DNA from: Rhodospirillales bacterium
GTDB taxonomy: Bacteria; Pseudomonadota; Alphaproteobacteria; Acetobacterales; Acetobacteraceae
Assembly (NCBI GenBank): GCA_903644035.1
Contig: CAHJXG010000210.1
Location: 1 to 9,406 of the forward strand
Length of the DNA: 9,406 bases
Direction of reading: 5' to 3'
The notes beneath the pieces are model-generated. The model was given only the letters and a program-made list of their open reading frames with translations, made no database searches and was not told the DNA's origin. Below are positions 1 through 5,971 of this stretch, piece by piece (positions within the stretch are counted from its first letter, which is position 1; every line of letters starts with the position of its first letter). Both the position numbers and the translations under genes were made by a program.

Positions 1-2
1 GC

Positions 3-1010
3 GGCGACCTGGACGCCCGCGGGGTGCTGGCCTCGCTGCCCGCCCCCTCCCCCGCCGTGGCCGTCGCCGCGGCGGAGGGGGTGGCCGGCATCGACCGCGC
101 CCTGCAGCTCTGGGGCTTGGCGCAGGGCGCGTTCTACGGCCTCAGCCTCGGCTCCGTGCTTCTGCTGGCGGCGGCCGGGCTTGCCATCACCTTCGGCGTC
201 ATGGGCGTCATCAACATGGCGCATGGCGAGATGGTGATGATCGGCGCCTATGTGACCTTCGTGGTGCAGGAGGCCATCCGCGCCCATGCGCCGGGCCTGT
301 TCGGCGCCAGCCTGTTCATCGCGGTGCCGCTCGCCTTCCTAGTGTCCGGCGGCCTCGGCGTCCTGATCGAGCGCGGCCTGATCCGGTTCCTGTATGGCCG
401 GCCGCTTGAGACGCTGCTCGCCACCTTCGGCCTGTCGCTCGTCTTGCAGCAGGCGGTGCGGTCGATCTTCGGGCCGTCCAATCGCGAGGTCGGCACGCCG
501 GCCTGGATGAGCGGCGCTGGGCGGTTCGGGCAGTTGACGCTGACCTACAACCGGGTGGCGATCATCGTCTTTGCACTCGCCGTGCTGCTCGGGCTGATGG
601 CGGTGCTGCGCTTCACGCCGCTCGGCCTGCGGATGCGGGCGGTGACGCAGAACCGGCGCATGGCCGCGGCCATGGGCATCCGCACCGGCGGCATCGACGC
701 GCTGACCTTCGGCCTTGGCTCCGGCGTCGCCGGCATAGCGGGGGTGGCGCTGAGCCAGATCGACAACGTCAGCCCCAACCTCGGCCAGGGCTACATCATC
801 GACAGCTTCATGGTCGTCGTGTTCGGCGGCGTCGGCAACCTGTGGGGCACGGCGCTGGGGGCGCTCACGCTGGGCGTCGTGAACAAGTTCCTGGAGCCGG
901 TGGCCGGGGCGGTGCTGGGCAAGATCGTGGTGCTGGTGCTGCTGATCCTGTTCATCCAGCGCCGGCCGCGCGGCATGTTCCCGCTGAAAGGCCGGGCGGT
1001 GGAGACGTGA
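3..1010 (+). CDS. urtB: Urea ABC transporter permease UrtB (5' partial)
   Basis: This is one of the two membrane permeases of the high-affinity urea importer, a LivH-type inner-membrane protein. The frame is open from the left edge, and 335 residues are visible before TGA at 1008-1010. A GTG at 24-26 could start a 328-residue protein. However, the residues before the first membrane segment (GDLDARG, then an Ala-rich stretch ending IDRALQLWGLAQ) resemble the end of the extra N-terminal domain found in long UrtB proteins, so I infer the true start lies upstream. The family signature GVMGVINMAHGEMVMIGAY is intact. About eight to nine hydrophobic segments follow, including VVVFGGVGNLWGTALGA near the C-terminus, and the end RRPRGMFP is typical of LivH/UrtB. 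The urtC start lies 13 nt downstream, so the two are surely in one operon. The assignment to urea rather than amino acids rests on UrtB-like sequence and the adjoining urease genes. Confidence 0.93.
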   Translation, partial: GDLDARGVLASLPAPSPAVAVAAAEGVAGIDRALQLWGLAQGAFYGLSLGSVLLLAAAGLAITFGVMGVINMAHGEMVMIGAYVTFVVQEAIRAHAPGLFGASLFIAVPLAFLVSGGLGVLIERGLIRFLYGRPLETLLATFGLSLVLQQAVRSIFGPSNREVGTPAWMSGAGRFGQLTLTYNRVAIIVFALAVLLGLMAVLRFTPLGLRMRAVTQNRRMAAAMGIRTGGIDALTFGLGSGVAGIAGVALSQIDNVSPNLGQGYIIDSFMVVVFGGVGNLWGTALGALTLGVVNKFLEPVAGAVLGKIVVLVLLILFIQRRPRGMFPLKGRAVET

Positions 1011-1023
1011 GGGCCAAGGACAC

Positions 1024-2136
1024 ATGAGGGGGATCGCGACGCCCGCGACGCTGCTGCTGGTGCTGGGCGGCGCGCTGCTGCTGGCCGGGCTGAACCTGGG
1101 CACGGCGGCGGGCAGCGCCCTGCACGTGCCGACCTACGTCGTGTCGCTGGTCGGCAAGTACCTGTGCTTCGCCATCCTGGCGCTGGCGGTCGATCTGGTC
1201 TGGGGCTTCGCCGGCATCCTGAGCCTCGGCCACGCCGCGTTCTTCGCGCTCGGCGGCTACGCGATGGGCATGTACCTCATGCTGCAGATCGCCGGGCGCG
1301 GCCAGTACGGCGCGGCGCTGCCGGACTTCATGGTGTTCCTGAACTGGCAGTCGCTGCCCTGGTACTGGTACGGCTTCGGCCAGTTCCCCTTCGCGGCTTT
1401 GATGGCGATGCTGGTGCCGGGGCTGCTGGCGCTGGTGTTTGGCTGGCTCGCCTTCCGCAGCCGGGTGACGGGGGTGTACCTGTCCATCATCACCCAGGCG
1501 CTGACCTACGCGCTGCTGCTGGCGTTCTTCCGCAACGACATGGGGTTCGGCGGCAACAACGGGCTGACCGACTTCAAGGAGATCCTGGGCGCGCCACTCT
1601 CGTCTGACGGCACGCGGTCCGGGCTGCTGCTGGTCACGGCGGCGCTGCTCTGCGCGCTGTATCTGCTGGCGCGCTGGCTCACCCGGTCGCGCTTCGGCAA
1701 GGTGCTGATCGCGGTGCGCGACAGCGAGAGCCGCACCCGGTTCCTCGGCTACCGGCCGGAGAGCTACAAGTTGGTGGTCTGGACGTTGTCCGCCGTGATG
1801 GCCGGGCTGGGCGGCGCGCTGTACGTGCCGCAGGTCGGCATCATCAACCCCGGCGAGTTCGCGCCCGCCAACTCCATCGAGGCGGTGATCTGGGTGGCCG
1901 TCGGCGGGCGCGGCACGCTGCACGGCGCGATCCTGGGCGCCGTGCTGGTCAACCTCGCCAAGACCTATTTCACCGGACAGCTGCCGGAGCTGTGGCTGTT
2001 CGCGCTGGGCGGGCTGTTCATCGCGGTGACGCTGTTCCTGCCGCGCGGCATCATGGGCCTGCGGCCAGGTTCCCCCGTGCCGAAGCCGCCCGTCGTGTCC
2101 GAGGAAAGCGCCGTGTCGCGGGAGGCCACGCCGTGA
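1024..2136 (+). CDS. urtC: Urea ABC transporter permease UrtC
   Basis: This is the second membrane permease of the urea importer, a LivM-type protein that pairs with UrtB in the inner membrane. It has 370 residues, close to the usual UrtC length. An N-terminal hydrophobic segment (residues 8-24) is followed by about nine more. The LivM signature SLGHAAFFALGGYAMGMYLM lies near residues 67-86, the cytoplasmic-loop motif SRFGKVLIAVRDSESRTRFLGY near 225-243, and VWVAVGGRGTLHGAILGA-like sequence near 290-305. The long insert around YWYGFGQFPFA (residues 116-125) is typical of UrtC rather than amino-acid LivM. The start is ATG at 1024, preceded by AAGGA at 1016-1020 with a short 3-nt spacing. The C-terminal tail after LPRGIMGL is short, hydrophilic and poorly conserved. 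The stop overlaps the urtD start in a GTGA junction, which implies translational coupling. Confidence 0.95.
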   Translation: MRGIATPATLLLVLGGALLLAGLNLGTAAGSALHVPTYVVSLVGKYLCFAILALAVDLVWGFAGILSLGHAAFFALGGYAMGMYLMLQIAGRGQYGAALPDFMVFLNWQSLPWYWYGFGQFPFAALMAMLVPGLLALVFGWLAFRSRVTGVYLSIITQALTYALLLAFFRNDMGFGGNNGLTDFKEILGAPLSSDGTRSGLLLVTAALLCALYLLARWLTRSRFGKVLIAVRDSESRTRFLGYRPESYKLVVWTLSAVMAGLGGALYVPQVGIINPGEFAPANSIEAVIWVAVGGRGTLHGAILGAVLVNLAKTYFTGQLPELWLFALGGLFIAVTLFLPRGIMGLRPGSPVPKPPVVSEESAVSREATP

Positions 2137-2891
2137 CCGCCGTCGGCCCGGTTTCCGACACCCTGCTCTACCTCGACGGGGTGAGCGTCAGCTTCGACGG
2201 CTTCCGGGCGCTGAACAACCTGTCGCTCGTGCTGGCGCCGGGCGAGATGCGGGCGGTGATCGGGCCGAACGGCGCGGGCAAGACGACGATGATGGACGTC
2301 ATCACCGGCAAGACCCGGCCCGACGCCGGCCGTGTCGTCTATGCCGCCAGCACCGACCTCACCCGGCTCGACGAGCCGGCCATCGCGAGCCTCGGCATCG
2401 GGCGCAAGTTCCAGAAGCCGACCGTGTTCGAGATGCACACGGTCGGGGACAACCTGCTGCTGGCGCTCTCGGGCGACCGCCGCCCGTGGTTCGCGCTCGG
2501 CGCGCGGCAGACGACGGAGGAGCAGGCGCGCATCGAGGGCATCCTCGACACCACGCGCCTGCGCGAGCATCGCGGCCGACGGGCGGGGGACCTCAGCCAC
2601 GGGCAGAAGCAGTGGCTGGAGATCGGCATGCTCCTGGCGCAGGACCCGCGCCTGCTGCTGGTGGACGAACCCGTGGCCGGCATGACCGATGCGGAGACGG
2701 AGCAGACCGCCGAGCTGCTGCGTGAGATCAACCGCACCCGCAGCGTCGTCGTGGTGGAGCACGACATGGCGTTCGTCCGCGCGCTGGACGTCAAGGTGAC
2801 GGTGCTGCACGAGGGGTCCGTGCTGAGCGAGGGCACCATCGACCACGTGAGCGGGGACCCAAGGGTGATCGAGGTCTATCTTGGGCGCTGA
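2133..2891 (+). CDS. urtD: Urea ABC transporter ATP-binding protein UrtD
   Basis: This is a LivG-type ATPase that powers urea import together with UrtE on the cytoplasmic face of UrtBC. I place the start at GTG 2133, giving 252 residues, the normal UrtD size. It overlaps the urtC stop by 4 nt and has GGAGG at 2121-2125 as its ribosome-binding site. The frame is open further upstream to 1992, but that extra N-terminus is unrelated to the family. All ABC motifs are present: Walker A GPNGAGKTT at residues 44-52, Q-loop RKFQKP with Gln94, signature LSHGQKQ at 154-160, Walker B LLLVDEP at 174-180, and the switch His210 in VVEHDM. The signature followed by WLEIGM is characteristic of UrtD. The C-terminus, VIEVYLG, is the usual LivG/UrtD ending. 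The urtE start lies inside its last codons. Confidence 0.96.
   Translation: MTAVGPVSDTLLYLDGVSVSFDGFRALNNLSLVLAPGEMRAVIGPNGAGKTTMMDVITGKTRPDAGRVVYAASTDLTRLDEPAIASLGIGRKFQKPTVFEMHTVGDNLLLALSGDRRPWFALGARQTTEEQARIEGILDTTRLREHRGRRAGDLSHGQKQWLEIGMLLAQDPRLLLVDEPVAGMTDAETEQTAELLREINRTRSVVVVEHDMAFVRALDVKVTVLHEGSVLSEGTIDHVSGDPRVIEVYLGR
2871..2875 (+). promoter_or_regulatory. Ribosome-binding site deciding the urtE TTG start
   Basis: GAGGT lies inside the last codons of urtD, 5 nt before TTG 2881. It supports the rare TTG start over the GTG at 2926, which lacks an equally well-placed site. Confidence 0.55.
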
Positions 2892-3612
2892 AGCGGGGGA
2901 CGTCGAGGCAGGGGGCCGGCTGGCGGTGGAGGGGGTGGACCTGCACTACGGTGCCGCCATCGCGCTGCGCGGCGTGTCCATCGGCGTGCAGGCCGGCGCC
3001 GTCACCTGCCTGCTGGGCCGCAACGGCGTGGGCAAGACCAGCCTGCTCCGCGCCATCACCGGGGCGCATCCGGTGACGCGCGGGCGCATCCTGTGGGAGG
3101 GCGCGGACATCACGCGGCTGCCGACCTACGCCCGGGCGCAGCGCGGCATCGCCTGGGTGCCGCAGGGGCGCGACATCTTCCCGCTGCTGACGGTGCGGGA
3201 GAACCTGGAGACCGGGTTCGCCGTGCTGCCCCGGGCGCAGCGCCGGGTCGATGACGAGATCTTCGACCTGTTCCCGGTCCTGCGCTCCATGCTGCGCCGC
3301 CGCGGCGGCGACCTGTCGGGCGGGCAGCAGCAGCAGCTCGCCATCGCCCGGGCGCTGGTGATGCGGCCCCGGCTGCTGGTGCTCGACGAGCCTACCGAGG
3401 GCATCCAGCCGAGCATCATCAAGGACATCGGCCGGGTGATCGCCCTGCTGCGCAGCCGGGGCGGCATGGCGATCCTGCTGGTCGAGCAGTACTACGACTT
3501 CGCGCGGGAGCTGGCCGACCGGCTGGCGGTGATGGACCGCGGCGACATCGTGCTGAGCGGCGCGCCGGGCACGCTGGACGAGGCGGAGGTGCGGCGGCGG
3601 CTTTCGGTTTGA
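2881..3612 (+). CDS. urtE: Urea ABC transporter ATP-binding protein UrtE
   Basis: This is a LivF-type ATPase, the partner of UrtD. At 243 residues it is slightly longer than the usual ~230. The chosen start is TTG 2881, which overlaps the urtD stop by 11 nt and has GAGGT at 2871-2875 spaced 5 nt away. A GTG at 2926 (15 residues later, VEGVDLHYG) would match the family N-terminus more closely but has a poorer ribosome-binding site. ABC motifs are Walker A GRNGVGKTS at residues 46-54, Q-loop WVPQGRDIFP at 92-101, signature LSGGQQQQ at 145-152, and Walker B LLVLDEP at 165-171. The usual switch histidine is replaced by Gln in LLVEQYYDFA (199-208), which is normal for LivF/UrtE proteins. The sequence GRDIFPLLTVRENL is typical of UrtE. 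It is the last transporter gene; a 64-nt gap with an inverted repeat follows. Confidence 0.95.
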   Translation: MGAEAGDVEAGGRLAVEGVDLHYGAAIALRGVSIGVQAGAVTCLLGRNGVGKTSLLRAITGAHPVTRGRILWEGADITRLPTYARAQRGIAWVPQGRDIFPLLTVRENLETGFAVLPRAQRRVDDEIFDLFPVLRSMLRRRGGDLSGGQQQQLAIARALVMRPRLLVLDEPTEGIQPSIIKDIGRVIALLRSRGGMAILLVEQYYDFARELADRLAVMDRGDIVLSGAPGTLDEAEVRRRLSV

Positions 3613-3622
3613 GGACGGGCGT

Positions 3623-3643
3623 TGTATCGACAAGGTCGATACA
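3623..3643. promoter_or_regulatory. Perfect inverted repeat, likely operator of the toxin-antitoxin pair
   Basis: The arms TGTATCGAC (3623-3631) and GTCGATACA (3635-3643) are exact reverse complements around a 3-nt centre, AAG. The element starts 10 nt after the urtE stop and ends 33 nt before the antitoxin ATG. MazE/AbrB-type antitoxins generally bind palindromes in their own promoters, so I infer autoregulation. A weak promoter could overlap it: TTGTAT at 3622-3627, then 17 nt, then CATAGA at 3645-3650, each matching only three of six sigma-70 consensus bases. No T-run follows, so it does not look like an intrinsic terminator for urtE. Confidence 0.6.
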
Positions 3644-3676
3644 GCATAGAGGACGTCGGCCGGTTCTGGGAGCGCC

Positions 3677-3919
3677 ATGAGAGTCATCGTGAAGAAATGG
3701 GGCAACAGCGCCTCGGTCCGCATTCCAGCGTCAGTTCTGGAAGCCGCTCGGCTGCATTTGGATCAGCCGGTGGATGTGCGGGAGGAGGCAGGCCGGATCA
3801 TCATCGAGCCGATCCAGGAACCGGCTTACGACCTTGCAACGCTGCTTGCCGGGATCACCGACAGAAATCGGCACGACGCGGTCGATATGGGACCGCCCGT
3901 CGGTCGAGAGGTTTGGTGA
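3677..3919 (+). CDS. MazE-like AbrB-family antitoxin
   Basis: This is an 80-residue protein predicted to neutralise the toxin encoded just downstream and to repress their shared promoter. Residues 1-46 match the swapped-hairpin AbrB/MazE DNA-binding domain: MRVIVKKWGNSASVRIPASV, then a Leu-rich helix, then the strand GRIIIEPI. The C-terminal half (YDLATLLAGIT near 51-61, and the final residues GREVW) matches the toxin-binding tail of MazE/ChpS/PemI proteins. The start is ATG 3677. The ribosome-binding site is weak (GGGAGCG at about 3668-3674). The stop TGA 3917-3919 overlaps an ATG at 3919 in a TGATG junction, the usual coupling arrangement for this family. By hand count, 3661-3780 is about 61% GC against roughly 75-83% in nearby ureD lines, which fits later acquisition. 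The family assignment is firm; activity is inferred. Confidence 0.88.
   Translation: MRVIVKKWGNSASVRIPASVLEAARLHLDQPVDVREEAGRIIIEPIQEPAYDLATLLAGITDRNRHDAVDMGPPVGREVW
3906..3911 (+). promoter_or_regulatory. Ribosome-binding site positioned for ATG 3919, not for the toxin frame
   Basis: GAGAGG sits 7 nt before ATG 3919, an ideal spacing, but 17 nt before GTG 3929, the only start codon in the conserved toxin frame near its N-terminus. The ATG 3919 frame gives only 21 residues unrelated to MazF. The mismatch suggests a small indel between 3919 and 3929. Confidence 0.45.
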
Positions 3920-3928
3920 TGGCGGCTT

Positions 3929-4246
3929 GTGCCGGAGGCCGGGGATATCGTTTGGCTGCAATTCGACCCGCAAGCTGGGCGTGAGCAGGCCGGACATCGG
4001 CCCGCCGTGGTGCTCAGCCCGGCCAGCTACAACAGGCTGTCTGGCATGATGATCTGCTGTCCCACGACCACGCGCATCAAAGGCTACCCATTCGAGGTGG
4101 CGCTCTCTGGCAGCCCGCCGAGCGTGGTGCTGGCGGATCAAGCCAAGAGCCAGGATTGGGGCGCACGCCAGGTCAGGCGCAAGGGCCGGGTCAGCGCGGG
4201 CGAGTTGGCGGAGGTTCACGCCAAACTAAGAACCCTGATCGGGTAG
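3929..4246 (+). CDS. MazF/PemK-family endoribonuclease toxin (start region uncertain)
   Basis: This is a 105-residue protein of the MazF/ChpB family, sequence-specific mRNA interferases that arrest translation when not bound by antitoxin. Family motifs are in order: PEAGDIVWLQFDPQAG at residues 2-17, EQAGHRPAVVLSP at 19-31 with the catalytic-type Arg24, CCPTTTRIKGYPFEV at 43-57 with the conserved Thr pair, and LADQAKSQDW at 68-77. The C-terminal helix ends LRTLIG. The nearest in-frame start is GTG 3929, encoding what is usually an internal Val (VPE). Homologues normally have 4-6 more residues. The well-placed ribosome-binding site and TGATG junction point to ATG 3919, which is out of frame. 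The toxin may therefore be weakly translated from GTG, or disabled. The body is otherwise intact. Its stop lies 8 nt before ureD. Confidence 0.85.
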   Translation: MPEAGDIVWLQFDPQAGREQAGHRPAVVLSPASYNRLSGMMICCPTTTRIKGYPFEVALSGSPPSVVLADQAKSQDWGARQVRRKGRVSAGELAEVHAKLRTLIG

Positions 4247-4254
4247 CACGCGCC

Positions 4255-5079
4255 ATGGACGCCCAGCCCGGCGTGCACCAGCGCGCCCAGGGCACGCTCC
4301 GCCTGTCGTTCAAGCGCCGCGGCGCCGATACCGTGCTGGACGGGCTGCGCCAGGAGGGCTGCCTCAAGGCACGTTTCCCGCGCAGGGAACACGGCGCATG
4401 GGCCGGCGCCATCACCCTCAACAGCTCCGGCGGGGTGGCCGGCGGCGACACCCTGGACGCCACGGTCGCGGCCGGTCCCGGCACGCGGGCGACGGTGGCG
4501 TCGCAGGCGGCGGAACGCTTCTACCGCGCTTTGCCCGGCACCGCGCCGGCCCGGGTCTCAACCACGCTGCATGTTGCGCCGGGCGCGGCTTTGGAGTGGC
4601 TGCCGCAGGAGAGCATCCTGTTCGACCGCTGCGCCGTCCGGCGCCGCCTGTCGGTGGACCTGGCCGGAGATGCCTGGTTCCTGGGCGTCGAGCAGCTCGT
4701 GTTCGGACGCACGGCCATGGGCGAGGCAGTGCATGACGCCTCCGTGCGGGACCTGGTCGAGGTGCGCCGCGACGGGCGCCTGCTGCTGCACGACGCGATC
4801 CGCCTTGACGGGCCGGTGCAGTCCCTGCTGAACCGCCGGGCCACGGGCGGCGCGGCCCGCGGGGTCGCCACCTTGACCCACGCGGCGCCCGATGCGGAGA
4901 GCAGGCTCGACGCGCTGCGCGAGGCGTTGGCCGGATACGACGCCGGGGCGTCCGCCTGGGACGGGTTGCTGGTCGCCCGCGTCGTGGCGGCAGATGGCGC
5001 GTGCCTCCGCGCCGCCGTCGTGGCAGGATTGGCGGCGTTGCGCGCCGCCCGCCCGCTGCCGCGCGTCTGGCTGTGCTGA
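4255..5079 (+). CDS. ureD: Urease accessory protein UreD
   Basis: UreD is a cytoplasmic urease chaperone that binds the apoenzyme and, with UreF and UreG, delivers nickel to the active site. It has 274 residues, the usual length. The start is ATG 4255 (MDAQPGVHQRAQGTLRLSF). The frame stays open upstream to 4156, but that region overlaps the toxin gene and has no family similarity. Conserved features are GCLKARFPR at 35-43, LNSSGGVAGGD at 55-65, QAAERFYR at 84-91, LEWLPQESILFDR at 113-125, FGRTAMGE at 150-157, and the C-terminal LPRVWL. No convincing ribosome-binding site precedes the ATG; the nearest is GGG at 4241-4243. Translation may be coupled to the toxin gene, whose stop is 8 nt upstream. 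The next gene begins 9 nt after the stop. Confidence 0.95.
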   Translation: MDAQPGVHQRAQGTLRLSFKRRGADTVLDGLRQEGCLKARFPRREHGAWAGAITLNSSGGVAGGDTLDATVAAGPGTRATVASQAAERFYRALPGTAPARVSTTLHVAPGAALEWLPQESILFDRCAVRRRLSVDLAGDAWFLGVEQLVFGRTAMGEAVHDASVRDLVEVRRDGRLLLHDAIRLDGPVQSLLNRRATGGAARGVATLTHAAPDAESRLDALREALAGYDAGASAWDGLLVARVVAADGACLRAAVVAGLAALRAARPLPRVWLC

Positions 5080-5148
5080 GGACCGGAGATGCCGCTGCCG
5101 CCCCGCAACGAGGACAAGCTGCTGGCCGCCATGGCCCCGGGCGGGCCG
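5073..5148 (+). repeat. Diverged copy of the ureA initiation region (repeat copy 1)
   Basis: This stretch covers the end of ureD, the ribosome-binding site and the first 20 codons of the GNAT gene. It matches 5652-5728 in front of and inside ureA. Both copies have GTGCT, then GAGGA exactly 6 nt before ATG. In the 60 nt from each ATG I count 44 identical positions without gaps, including the exact block AGGACAAGCTGCTG and a shared CGCCATGGC. One extra T separates GTGCT and GAGGA in the ureA copy. Similarity fades after about codon 18-20. I infer an old duplication of the ureD-ureA junction. Confidence 0.7.
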
Positions 5149-5598
5149 GCTCCGGTCTCGGTGCGGCGCTTGTCACGGGACGAGATGGACCAGGTCGCCC
5201 TCGTGCACAGGGCGTCGTTCGATGAGCGCGTGCCGTGGCTGGCCGGGCTGCATACGCCGTCCGAGGACCGCGCCTATTTCCGGGATCAGGTGTTCCCGTC
5301 CTGCGATGTCTGGGGGGCCGGCGATGACGGGCTGATCGGCTTCATCGCGTTCGGTGACGGGTGGGTCGAGCAGTTCTACGTGCTGCCGGCCCGGCAGCGC
5401 CGGGGCGTGGGCGGGGCCTTGTTGGACATCGCCCAGAGGGCCTTCCCGGAGCTGCATCTGTGGACGTTCCAACGGAACGCGCCGGCCCGGCGCTTCTACG
5501 AGCGGCGCGGCTTCGTCGCGCTGCAGGAGACCGACGGCAGCCGCAATGAGGAGCGCGAGCCGGATATCCTCTATCGCTGGCGGCAGCCCGCGTGCTGA
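5089..5598 (+). CDS. GNAT-family N-acetyltransferase with UreA-like N-terminal segment
   Basis: This is a 169-residue predicted acyl-CoA-dependent N-acetyltransferase. The substrate cannot be read from sequence. The fold begins near residue 23 (VSVRRLSRDEMDQVALVHRASF). The acetyl-CoA site follows: strand VEQFYVLP at 93-100 leads into Q103-x-x-G106-x-G108 (QRRGVG). Motif B is NAPARRFYERRGF at 130-142. Residues 1-18 are extra for a GNAT and match the UreA N-terminus at 12 of 18 positions, sharing DKLL and AMA. The ribosome-binding site GAGGA at 5078-5082 (6-nt spacing) also matches that of ureA. The gene lies 9 nt after ureD and 70 nt before ureA, so it is probably cotranscribed with urease. 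It is not a standard urease accessory gene. An internal ATG at 5131 could make a form lacking most of the UreA-like part, but has no better initiation site. Confidence 0.9.
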   Translation: MPLPPRNEDKLLAAMAPGGPAPVSVRRLSRDEMDQVALVHRASFDERVPWLAGLHTPSEDRAYFRDQVFPSCDVWGAGDDGLIGFIAFGDGWVEQFYVLPARQRRGVGGALLDIAQRAFPELHLWTFQRNAPARRFYERRGFVALQETDGSRNEEREPDILYRWRQPAC

Positions 5599-5612
5599 CA
5601 TGCCATGGCGGA

Positions 5613-5629
5613 CGGGGACCCGTTCCCCG
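5613..5629 (+). other. Small GC-rich hairpin between the GNAT gene and ureA
   Basis: CGGGGA (5613-5618) and TCCCCG (5624-5629) can pair across a 5-nt loop within the 70-nt gap before ureA. No T-run follows, so it is not a typical terminator. It could affect mRNA processing or stability, or be chance in GC-rich DNA. Confidence 0.3.
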
Positions 5630-5651
5630 GGCCGGCCTCGCCCAAACCCGA

Positions 5652-5728
5652 GTGCTTGAGGAGCGCCGATGCACCTGACCCCTCGCGAAAAGGACAAGCT
5701 GCTGATCGCCATGGCGGCGGGCGTCGCC
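5652..5728 (+). repeat. ureA initiation region (repeat copy 2, presumed original)
   Basis: This is the partner of 5073-5148. It contains GTGCT, an extra T, GAGGAG (5658-5663) as the ureA ribosome-binding site, and the first 20 codons of ureA. Because this copy continues into a full, conserved UreA, it is probably the parent and the GNAT copy the derivative. Confidence 0.7.
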
Positions 5729-5971
5729 CGGCGCCGGCTGGAGCGCGGCGTCAAGCTGAACCACCCGGAGGCCATCGCGCTGATCTCCGACTTCGTGGTG
5801 GAGGGCGCCCGCGACGGCCGCAGCGTCGCCGACCTCATGGAGGCCGGTGCCGGCGTGCTGACCCGCGACCAGGTGATGGAGGGCATCGCCGAGATGATCG
5901 CTGACATCCAGGTGGAGGCGACCTTCCCCGACGGCACCAAGCTCGTCACCGTGCACGAGCCGATTCGATGA
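5669..5971 (+). CDS. ureA: Urease subunit gamma UreA
   Basis: UreA is the smallest structural subunit of the (UreABC)3 urease trimer in the cytoplasm. Its 100 residues match the standard gamma-subunit length. It is recognisable from end to end: [18 protein letters not shown] at the start, [18 protein letters not shown] in the middle, [18 protein letters not shown], and the C-terminal [14 protein letters not shown]. The start is ATG 5669 with a strong ribosome-binding site, GAGGAG at 5658-5663, spaced 5 nt. Its stop overlaps the first of three possible ureB starts in an ATGA junction. The gamma and beta subunits are separate genes, as in most Proteobacteria, rather than fused as in Helicobacter. 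The first 18 codons are echoed at the start of the upstream GNAT gene. Confidence 0.98.
   Translation: MHLTPREKDKLLIAMAAGVARRRLERGVKLNHPEAIALISDFVVEGARDGRSVADLMEAGAGVLTRDQVMEGIAEMIADIQVEATFPDGTKLVTVHEPIR

Noticed and set aside
952..2846. Long - strand frames opposite urtC and urtD (952-1923 and 1965-2846)
   Set aside because: They are compositionally biased shadows with no recognisable motifs, while the + strand carries intact permease and ATPase genes.
3623..3643. The inverted repeat as an intrinsic terminator for urtE
   Set aside because: No T-run follows, the stem is only moderately GC-rich, and its place before an antitoxin gene fits an operator better.
3622..3984. A 120-codon + strand frame overlapping the antitoxin
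   Set aside because: It runs in another frame through the antitoxin, its sequence is Gly/Arg/Ser-rich without motifs, and the antitoxin frame is a clear family match.
4156..4254. An upstream extension of ureD to 4156
   Set aside because: The added residues lie inside the toxin gene and do not resemble UreD, while ATG 4255 gives the family N-terminus and length.
3613..4254. The toxin-antitoxin region as an insertion sequence or transposon
   Set aside because: I found no transposase, no terminal inverted repeats and no obvious target-site duplication at its edges.
5600..5659. A 19-codon open frame before ureA as a leader peptide
   Set aside because: It has no ribosome-binding site of its own, its composition (Pro/Arg-rich) is what random GC-rich sequence gives, and nothing suggests attenuation.
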